Of a stretch of 5,378 bases of DNA, positions 1-4,422 are shown piece by piece. This DNA is from Pseudomonadota bacterium (GTDB taxonomy: Bacteria; Myxococcota_A; Polyangia; Polyangiales; Polyangiaceae). Numbering within the stretch: the first letter of the stretch is position 1; each line of letters opens with the position of its first letter. The notes beneath the pieces are model-generated. The model did not search any database. It was not told where the DNA came from and saw only the letters and a program-made list of their open reading frames with translations. The position numbers and the translations under genes are program-made. Where the stretch lies: NCBI GenBank assembly GCA_023432025.1, contig JAEYVE010000020.1:1-5378 (forward strand), given 5' to 3'.

Positions 1-273
1 CGCGGGGCCTTTTACGGGGTGCCCGGCGGGATCCAAGTACGCGTGGACGATTTCGTTCAGCGTTCCGTCTCCACCGACCACACCCAACGCGTCGAAGCCG
101 TCGCGGATGGCGTCGCGCGCGAGCTCCTCGGCGTGGCGAGGACCACGGGTGAGCTCGATGCGATGCTCGACTTCGGCGGCGTCGAGCCGTGCTCGCAACT
201 CTTCCGAGAGCCGCCCGGCACGACCGCTCCCCGCGGTCGGATTGACGATGACCATGGCCCGCACGCGGCGCAT
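1..273 (-). CDS. YegS/BmrU-family diacylglycerol/lipid kinase, N-terminal part (runs off left edge)
   Basis: Reading the minus strand from the ATG at 273-271 gives 91 uninterrupted codons to the window edge. The start of the protein carries VIVNPTAGSGRAG (residues 8-20), the N-terminal Asn-Pro-x-Ala-Gly motif of the diacylglycerol kinase catalytic domain. Residues 67-75 read GGDGTLNEI, the nucleotide-binding GGDGT signature of that fold. Known members phosphorylate diacylglycerol or related lipids with ATP and feed phospholipid recycling; the exact substrate cannot be read from this fragment. An in-frame TAG at 300-298 limits the start to the ATG at 273 or the ATG at codon 7; the first leaves the usual short lead before the motif, so I prefer it. 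No strong Shine-Dalgarno precedes it. The gene is divergent from the RRM gene. About 200 C-terminal residues of a typical member lie outside the window. Confidence 0.9.
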   Translation of the reverse strand, partial: MRRVRAMVIVNPTAGSGRAGRLSEELRARLDAAEVEHRIELTRGPRHAEELARDAIRDGFDALGVVGGDGTLNEIVHAYLDPAGHPVKGPA

Positions 274-324
274 CGTTTCAGAGGCGCTCGTCCCGCGCTA
301 GTGCGCTTTTGGGGGAATCGAGGC

Positions 325-345
325 GGAGCTCCATGCCGCCGGCAT
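325..345. promoter_or_regulatory. Two abutting palindromes in the divergent intergenic region (possible operator)
   Basis: GGAGCTCC (325-332) is a perfect 8-bp palindrome. It is followed without a gap by ATGCCGCCGGCAT (333-345), whose 6-bp arms are perfect around a central C. They lie between the lipid kinase start (273) and the proposed RRM-gene promoter (377-405), where a regulator of either gene could bind. Short palindromes arise often in GC-rich DNA, so function is only a possibility. Confidence 0.2.
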
Positions 346-376
346 TCGCGTTCAGGGAGACGGGCTCTCACGATAG

Positions 377-405
377 TTTACGGAGTCCGATTCACTCGGT
401 ATTCT
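377..405 (+). promoter_or_regulatory. Candidate sigma70-type promoter for the RRM gene
   Basis: TTTACG (377-382) matches four of six bases of the -35 consensus, and TATTCT (400-405) matches four of six of the -10 consensus. The spacer is exactly 17 bp. The segment is visibly richer in A/T than its surroundings. Transcription would begin near 412 and leave a leader of about 65 nt before the ATG at 478; the leader would contain the hairpin at 425-442. This is consensus matching only. Confidence 0.4.
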
Positions 406-424
406 TCGCCGTAGCGCGGCTGAT

Positions 425-442
425 CTCCGCGTGGGCGCGGAG
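425..442 (+). promoter_or_regulatory. Hairpin in the 5' leader of the RRM gene
   Basis: CTCCGCG (425-431) and CGCGGAG (436-442) form a perfect 7-bp, mostly G-C stem closed by the loop TGGG. It ends 35 nt before the start codon and is flanked by two copies of CGGCTG. No T-tract follows, so it is not an intrinsic terminator. A stable stem-loop in the leader of a gene for an RNA-binding protein is a natural place for self-binding and autoregulation, but that role is inferred. Confidence 0.35.
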
Positions 443-477
443 CACGGCTGGGGGACCCGAGAGCGAGCGGGAATGTC

Positions 478-1515
478 ATGGGTGCGGAAGACGCACGGAA
501 GCTGTTCGTAGGTGGTCTCTCCGACTCGATGACGGAGCAGGATCTGCGCGCCATTTTCGAAGGCGTGGGCGCTCCGCTCCTCGAGGTGAACGTGCCGCGG
601 GATCGCGAAACGGGGAGGCCTCGGGGGTTCGGCTTCGTCACACTGGCGACGACCGAAGCCGCGGAGGACGCGCGCGCCAAGTTGGACGGCTTCGTTTTCG
701 CGGGACGCGCCATGAGCGTCCGTCGCTTCACGCAAGACGGGACACGTCGAGGGAGCACGGAGCGTCCGGCGCGCGCCGACGAGCGCACTCTCTTCTTGGG
801 TAAGCTGCCGTACGACGCTACGGCGGAAGAAATCAGCGCCCTGTTTCGTCAGTACGATGCGGGCGCCGTCGAGCGCGTCACGCTTCCGGTCGCCCCGGAT
901 GGTCGTCCGCGCGGCTTTGGTTTCGTGACGCTCGAGAGCACGGAAAGCGTGGCGCAGGCGCTCGAACGACTCGCTCGCGCGCAGCTGCGGGGACGCCAGC
1001 TGGTGGTGACTGCGGCTCAGCCACGGGGGCGTGGGGATGCGCCGGGCGCGCGGGGGCCTTCACGCGACTCGGGCGGGCGAGACGGAGGCTACGCGCGAGA
1101 GTTCGGTCGGGATCCGGCGGGCGCACGAGACGGCTCGCGGGACGTGGGCTCGGCGGGACGTGGCGGAGGGTTTTCGCGCGAGGGCGGGTTTCGCGAGGGC
1201 ATGGACGCGCGGAGCTTCGGCCATCACGCTGGCGGCCATCACGCTGGCGGACGGGACGACACCGATCACGGTTACGGCGCGCCGCATCAGCGAGAAGCCT
1301 TCTCGAACGGCTCGGACCCTCCCGACTTCTCGGACGAAACGGCTTCCACCGCGGAAGCCAGCGGCCCTGGGGCGGAGGAAGGGGGACGCCGCGTGGACAG
1401 CACCCGTCAGCGCGGAAAAGAAAAGAAGAAGGCACCACGGGCCACCGAAAAGTCGGCCCGTAGGGAACGTGGGGGTGGGGGCAACTGGCAGCGCTGGGAC
1501 AGGGACGAGGACTGA
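478..1515 (+). CDS. Two-RRM RNA-binding protein with a Gly/Arg-rich disordered tail
   Basis: This 345-residue protein has two complete RNA recognition motifs. RRM1 (about 8-84) has RNP2 LFVGGL (9-14) and RNP1 RGFGFVTL (49-56). RRM2 (about 104-178) has RNP2 LFLGKL (105-110) and RNP1 RGFGFVTL (145-152). The three RNA-stacking aromatics are present in each (F10/F51/F53 and F106/F147/F149), so single-stranded RNA binding is very likely. From about 182 to the end it is low complexity: Gly/Arg/Asp-rich with RG and GG steps, a His/Gly repeat (HHAGGHHAGG), an acidic Ser/Thr stretch, a Lys/Arg block, and the acidic end WDRDED. This tail should be disordered. Most bacterial RRM proteins have one RRM, so the architecture resembles eukaryotic hnRNP-type proteins. 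The ATG at 478 is preceded by only a weak GGGA (469-472), but RRM1 begins right after it, which supports the start. The RNA targets are unknown; cold or stress roles known for other bacterial RRM proteins are only a possibility here. Confidence 0.9.
   Translation: MGAEDARKLFVGGLSDSMTEQDLRAIFEGVGAPLLEVNVPRDRETGRPRGFGFVTLATTEAAEDARAKLDGFVFAGRAMSVRRFTQDGTRRGSTERPARADERTLFLGKLPYDATAEEISALFRQYDAGAVERVTLPVAPDGRPRGFGFVTLESTESVAQALERLARAQLRGRQLVVTAAQPRGRGDAPGARGPSRDSGGRDGGYAREFGRDPAGARDGSRDVGSAGRGGGFSREGGFREGMDARSFGHHAGGHHAGGRDDTDHGYGAPHQREAFSNGSDPPDFSDETASTAEASGPGAEEGGRRVDSTRQRGKEKKKAPRATEKSARRERGGGGNWQRWDRDED
1218..1250 (+). repeat. 15-bp tandem repeat, about two copies, inside the RRM gene
   Basis: The unit GGCCATCACGCTGGC occurs at 1219-1233 and again, identically, at 1234-1248, and the period extends one or two bases on each side. 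It is in frame and encodes the His-His-Ala-Gly-Gly repeat of the disordered tail. Identical DNA copies suggest recent slippage duplication in a region tolerant of length change. Confidence 0.85.
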
Positions 1516-1533
1516 CGCCTCAGTGCACGTTTT
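1511..1533 (+). terminator. Weak terminator-like hairpin at the end of the RRM gene
   Basis: ACTGA (1511-1515, including the stop codon) pairs with TCAGT (1520-1524) around a CGCC loop; TTTT follows at 1530-1533. A 5-bp stem with a detached, short T-run is poor for an intrinsic terminator, so Rho-dependent termination or read-through is equally possible. Confidence 0.2.
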
Positions 1534-1543
1534 CTCCGTGGAA

Positions 1544-1636
1544 GCGGACAGCCAAAGCGTGAAAATCTCGTCCCACTGAGCGGAGGGCTGCTCTGGGCCG
1601 GCGCAGCGGACAGAACGTTGCCTTTGGGCTGTCTGC
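1544..1636 (+). promoter_or_regulatory. Competing inverted repeats upstream of mreB
   Basis: GCGGACAGCCAAAG (1544-1557) pairs with CTTTGGGCTGTCTGC (1622-1636) over 14 base pairs with one bulged G and one G-T wobble, enclosing 64 nt. A second copy of GCGGACAG (1606-1613) can pair with the same right arm (1629-1636) over 8 bp with a 15-nt loop. The two pairings exclude each other. Whether this is transcribed, a protein site or the remains of a duplication cannot be told from sequence. Confidence 0.35.
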
Positions 1637-1642
1637 GGCCGA

Positions 1643-1672
1643 TTGCACGAGCGGAAGGGCGCATGCTACGAC
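1643..1672 (+). promoter_or_regulatory. Weak candidate promoter for the mreB operon
   Basis: TTGCAC (1643-1648) and TACGAC (1667-1672) are separated by 18 bp, and TGC directly precedes the -10 as in extended -10 promoters. Each hexamer matches the consensus at only about half its bases. It would give a leader of roughly 160 nt. I found no better candidate, but GC-rich genomes often use poorly matching promoters. Confidence 0.25.
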
Positions 1673-1730
1673 GAGCGCCCCCTGAGGAAGCGGCCCAGCC
1701 GAAGCTCGGGGTTTAGTCCCCCCTCCCAGC

Positions 1731-1787
1731 CTCGTCGGCGAAGTCCTCGTCGATGGGGCCCCCACCCAGGACCCCCGTCGAGGGGCC
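1731..1787 (+). repeat. Imperfect GC-rich direct repeats in the mreB leader
   Basis: CCTCGTCG occurs at 1731-1738 and 1745-1752. CGTCGATGGGGCC (1748-1760) recurs as CGTCGAGGGGCC (1776-1787), differing by one T. The segment can fold several ways, for example GGCCCC (1757-1762) with GGGGCC (1782-1787), or CCCC (1773-1776) with GGGG (1782-1785). It ends about 50 nt before the mreB start. Confidence 0.35.
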
Positions 1788-1839
1788 GAGTGGGTTCGAC
1801 TAGTCCGCCCGGTCGGCGGCCTCGCCAAGCTTCGCCCCG

Positions 1840-2874
1840 ATGATCTTCGACTGGCTCTACGGCCTGTTCTCGAACGACCTTGCCATCGATCTCGGCACGG
1901 CGACGACCCTCATCTACGTCAAAGGAAAGGGGATCGTCTCCTGCGAGCCATCGGTCGTGGCCGTTGCTCGTGACGCGCGGGGTGACAAACGCGTGCTCGC
2001 CGTGGGGCGAGAAGCGAAGGAAATGCTGGGGCGCACCCCCGGGAACATCGAAGCCATCCGGCCTCTCCGAGATGGCGTGATCGCGGATTTCGAAATTACC
2101 GAGGCGATGCTTCGGTATTTCATTACACGCGCCCACAATCGCCGGAGCTGGGTGAAGCCCCGCATCATCATCTGCGTGCCCTTCGGGATCACCGAGGTGG
2201 AAAAGCGCGCAGTGAAGGAAAGCGCCGAGAGCGCAGGCGCGCGCGAGGTTTACCTCATCGAGGAGCCGATGGCGGCGGCCATCGGCGCCGGCCTCCCCAT
2301 CACGGAACCCAGCGGGAACATGGTGGTGGATATAGGGGGTGGCACCACGGAGGTGGCAGTCATTTCCTTGGCCGGCATCGTGTACTCGCAGAGCGTGCGC
2401 GTCGGCGGCGACAAAATGGACGACGCCATCGTTGCGTACATGAAGCGCAAATACAATTTGGCCATCGGTGAGCAGACGGCCGAGCGCATCAAAATGACCA
2501 TCGGCAACGCCTACTCGCTCGACGAGCAGCTGACGATGGAAGTCAAAGGCCGCGACATGGTGGCCGGCGTCCCCAAGACCGTGGTCGTCAACTCGGACGA
2601 AATGCGTGACGCGCTCGCCGAGCCCATCAATTCCATCGTGGAGGCCGTGCTCCTGGCGCTCGAGCGGACCCCGCCGGAGCTCGCGGCCGACATCGTGGAC
2701 AAAGGTGTCGTGCTTACGGGCGGCGGCGCGCTGCTCAAGAACATGGACGTGCTCCTGCGCGAAGAAACAGGCTTGCCCGTGATGGTGAGTGACGATCCCA
2801 TCAGCGCTGTCGTGCTCGGCAGCGGCAAGACGCTCGATCACATCGAGCTCTTGAAGGAAGTCACAATCGGCTGA
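1840..2874 (+). CDS. mreB: Rod-shape-determining actin homologue MreB
   Basis: This is a full-length MreB of 344 residues (E. coli 347). MreB binds ATP and polymerises into membrane-attached filaments that orient lateral peptidoglycan synthesis by the Rod complex. The N-terminus MIFDWLYGLF is a hydrophobic/amphipathic membrane anchor. The phosphate-1 loop is DLGTATTL (17-24), the conserved acidic stretch LIEEPMAAAIGAG spans 139-151, the phosphate-2 loop is DIGGGTTEVAV (164-174), and the adenosine motif is VLTGGGALLKNMD (291-303). Thr22 replaces the Asn usual in the first loop. The start is fixed: an in-frame TAG lies at 1801-1803, with no ATG, GTG or TTG between it and the ATG at 1840. No Shine-Dalgarno is visible ahead of the ATG. 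It leads the operon mreBCD-mrdA and is separated from mreC by an 81-bp hairpin-rich gap. Confidence 0.98.
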   Translation: MIFDWLYGLFSNDLAIDLGTATTLIYVKGKGIVSCEPSVVAVARDARGDKRVLAVGREAKEMLGRTPGNIEAIRPLRDGVIADFEITEAMLRYFITRAHNRRSWVKPRIIICVPFGITEVEKRAVKESAESAGAREVYLIEEPMAAAIGAGLPITEPSGNMVVDIGGGTTEVAVISLAGIVYSQSVRVGGDKMDDAIVAYMKRKYNLAIGEQTAERIKMTIGNAYSLDEQLTMEVKGRDMVAGVPKTVVVNSDEMRDALAEPINSIVEAVLLALERTPPELAADIVDKGVVLTGGGALLKNMDVLLREETGLPVMVSDDPISAVVLGSGKTLDHIELLKEVTIG

Positions 2875-2876
2875 CG

Positions 2877-2897
2877 GGCGATGAGGTTTTCATCGCT
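2877..2897 (+). promoter_or_regulatory. First hairpin in the mreB-mreC gap
   Basis: GCGATGA (2878-2884) pairs perfectly with TCATCGC (2890-2896) around the loop GGTTT, and a G-T pair (2877/2897) can extend it. It starts 3 nt after the mreB stop codon. No T-tract follows, so a role in protecting the mreB 3' end or in processing is more likely than termination. Confidence 0.4.
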
Positions 2898-2913
2898 GAG
2901 CTCGTCCGTCGGC

Positions 2914-2943
2914 GCTCGGACCCAGGCGGTCCGAGCTTCTTCC
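2914..2943 (+). terminator. Second, stronger hairpin before mreC: possible attenuator or partial terminator
   Basis: GCTCGGACC (2914-2922) and GGTCCGAGC (2928-2936) form a perfect 9-bp stem with loop CAGGC, followed by the pyrimidine run TTCTTCC (2937-2943). The run is interrupted by C, so full intrinsic termination is doubtful, but partial termination or a barrier to 3' exonucleases fits. It ends 7 nt before the mreC ribosome-binding site and could also limit ribosome access. A weaker alternative pairs AGCTCG (2899-2904) with CGAGCT (2932-2937). Confidence 0.45.
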
Positions 2944-2950
2944 AGGTAGG
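2944..2950 (+). promoter_or_regulatory. Ribosome-binding site deciding the mreC TTG start
   Basis: AGGTAGG sits 5 nt before the TTG at 2956-2958. Its own TAG (2947-2949) is an in-frame stop, so translation cannot start further upstream. The next in-frame start-like codon (GTG) lies inside the membrane segment. TTG is therefore the best start. Confidence 0.7.
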
Positions 2951-2955
2951 TCGGT

Positions 2956-3825
2956 TTGGGCTTCTACAAACGCTACCGAGACACGTTTGTCGTCGTGCTG
3001 CTCATTGCGGTGCCGTTCTTTTTCCTGCGCGCCAGCATTCGGCGGCCCGAGGACATGAACTGGCTCGATCAGGGCTTGATGCGAGTCGCGGCGCCCGTTC
3101 AATTTGCGGCGGCGGCGCTGGCGCGCGGCGTGTCGAACCTCTTCGGCGAGTACGTCTACTTGGTGGACGTCAAGCGCGACAACAACGAGCTTTCACACGA
3201 GGTTGCCCGGCTCCGCAGCGAAAACCGCGAGCTCAACGAGACGCGCGCCGAGAACAAGCGCTTGCGACGGCTGCTCGGCCTCCGTGAAACGGTTCAAGCC
3301 GACACGACGAGCGCGCTCGTCATCGGCAAGGATACCACCGAGTACTTTCGCGTCGCCGAAATCGTGCTCGATCACCCCGGGGTAGCCATTCGCCAGAACA
3401 TGCCCGTCATCGCGCTGGACGGCGCGGTCGGTGTCATCAAGCGCGTCGCGGGTGACGCGGCCACGGTGGACTTGGTCGTCGACAGCGGGTTCGGCGTGGA
3501 CGTGGTGGTGGAGCGCACCAAGGCGCGCGGCTTCGTGCGCGGCATGGGCGACGACTCTCGGTACGCCGCCCGCGTGGAGTACGTGGAGCGCACGGACGAG
3601 GTCGAGGTGGGCGATCTCTTGGTGACGAGCGGCGTAGGCTGTCGCTTCCCGGCGGGTATCCCGGTGGCGCGAGTCACGGAGGTCGTCAAGCGGGACTTCG
3701 GCATTTACCAGTCGGTGACCGCCGTACCGACCGTGGACTTTTCGCGGCTGGAGGAGGTGCTGATCGTGCTCTCCGAGGTGAAGGACTGCATTCAGGACGC
3801 GAAGCCGCGGCGCGCGGAGCGGTGA
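2956..3825 (+). CDS. mreC: Rod-shape-determining protein MreC
   Basis: This 289-residue protein (similar to B. subtilis MreC, about 290) is the bitopic scaffold of the Rod complex. It anchors in the inner membrane and contacts PBP2 from the periplasm. The order is typical: a short basic cytoplasmic start (FYKRYRD), one membrane helix (about 10-25), a charged coiled coil (about 68-108, with leucines among Asn/Glu/Arg), then a beta-rich periplasmic domain. Conserved family stretches include GAVGVIKRV (156-164), a conserved Asp/Gly segment near 170-180, and GDLLVTSGVG with FPAGIPVARV (219-240). The TTG start is supported by the stop codon just upstream and the AGGTAGG site. Only 3 bp separate its stop from the mreD start, so the two are probably translationally coupled. 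Confidence 0.96.
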   Translation: MGFYKRYRDTFVVVLLIAVPFFFLRASIRRPEDMNWLDQGLMRVAAPVQFAAAALARGVSNLFGEYVYLVDVKRDNNELSHEVARLRSENRELNETRAENKRLRRLLGLRETVQADTTSALVIGKDTTEYFRVAEIVLDHPGVAIRQNMPVIALDGAVGVIKRVAGDAATVDLVVDSGFGVDVVVERTKARGFVRGMGDDSRYAARVEYVERTDEVEVGDLLVTSGVGCRFPAGIPVARVTEVVKRDFGIYQSVTAVPTVDFSRLEEVLIVLSEVKDCIQDAKPRRAER

Positions 3826-3828
3826 GTC

Positions 3829-4410
3829 ATGCGCAGCGCCGCCTACATGCTCGTCGGGTTCTTGTTGGTCCTGGTTCAGTCGAATCTGTATCGCGTCATC
3901 GGACCGGCGAGCGAGCTCGTGATTTTCGGTGTGCACGTCGGTCGTTGGCTGCACGGGGCCACGCCCAACCTGGTTTTGCCGCTCATCGTGTACCTGGGCA
4001 TTTACGAGCACTCCATGGCCCGGGGAGCGCTGCTGTCGTACGGCATGGGCTGGGCCCTCGACGTGCTCGGCCCCGCACCGATGTTCCTGTTTCGGTTCAC
4101 GGCGGTCGCGTTGTGGTGGCTCGCCCGCATCGCCAGCGTGCGCTTGAGCGCGCAGACCTTCATGACCCGGGTCCCCCTGGCATTCGCGTTTTCGCTCTTC
4201 GAGAGCCTGATCGTTCTGACGCTCTTGGCCATCTTCGGGGCGGACAACAGGCGCCCGCTGGAAATCGCCAGCATCGTGATTCCGCGCGCAGTCGGCACGG
4301 CCCTGTGCGCGCCGTTCGTTTTTGCGCTAGCGCATCGGCTGCAAGTCGAAGGCCGCGCGCCCGCCGGGGGCGCCCAATCGATGGCCGGCACGTCCGGCAC
4401 GTCCCCTTGA
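3829..4410 (+). CDS. mreD: Rod-shape-determining membrane protein MreD
   Basis: This 193-residue, very hydrophobic protein fits MreD in position, size and topology, although MreD sequences diverge widely. I see about six membrane segments (roughly 5-20, 45-60, 66-80, 85-100, 113-137 and 148-168). SYGMGWALDVLGPAPMFLFR (70-89) matches the conserved small-residue, Asp-containing loop of the family. MreD sits in the inner membrane and works with MreC in the Rod complex. The ATG lies 3 bp after the mreC stop; GGAG at 3816-3819, inside the end of mreC, is a reasonable ribosome-binding site. The Gly/Ser/Thr-rich C-terminal tail after about 172 ends in a GTSGTS repeat and is probably disordered. Confidence 0.93.
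   Translation: MRSAAYMLVGFLLVLVQSNLYRVIGPASELVIFGVHVGRWLHGATPNLVLPLIVYLGIYEHSMARGALLSYGMGWALDVLGPAPMFLFRFTAVALWWLARIASVRLSAQTFMTRVPLAFAFSLFESLIVLTLLAIFGADNRRPLEIASIVIPRAVGTALCAPFVFALAHRLQVEGRAPAGGAQSMAGTSGTSP
4387..4404 (+). repeat. 9-bp perfect tandem duplication at the 3' end of mreD
   Basis: GGCACGTCC is present twice in tandem and in frame, encoding Gly-Thr-Ser twice near the MreD C-terminus. It is a minor slippage-type repeat in a tail that can tolerate length change. Confidence 0.8.
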
Positions 4411-4422
4411 GGTTTCCCTTTC

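Larger units (their letters stand above)
1516..1839. other. 324-bp non-coding region between the RRM gene and mreB
   Basis: No convincing coding sequence lies here; the open frames lack family signatures and are explained by GC bias. It contains the inverted repeats at 1544-1636, a weak promoter candidate at 1643-1672, and GC-rich imperfect direct repeats at 1731-1787. As the only sizeable gap ahead of mreB, it probably carries the main promoter and leader of the mre operon. Confidence 0.6.

Noticed and set aside
19..414. A 131-codon plus-strand open frame at the left edge
   Set aside because: It is antisense to the lipid kinase, whose NPTAGSG and GGDGT motifs are unmistakable.
1437..1461. 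Seven-bp stem ACGGGCC/GGCCCGT near the end of the RRM gene
   Set aside because: It is within the coding sequence, has an 11-nt loop and no T-tract; likely a by-product of GC-rich codons.
1619..1650. Possible sigma54 promoter around the TTGCA before mreB
   Set aside because: The -24 GG is not present at the required distance from the GC of TTGC.
1663..1686. Seven-codon open frame (MLRRAPP) after a purine-rich GGAAGGG in the mreB leader
   Set aside because: Spacing to the ATG is only 3 nt and such tiny frames are expected by chance; no sign of a leader-peptide signal.
1666..2841. A 391-codon open frame on the minus strand covering almost all of mreB
   Set aside because: It lies opposite a certain mreB and its His/Asp/Gly-rich composition is the reverse reading of biased GC-rich codons; no domain motif is visible.
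3193..4011. A 272-codon minus-strand open frame opposite mreC and mreD
   Set aside because: Shadow frame with His/Asp/Arg bias, opposite well-supported genes.
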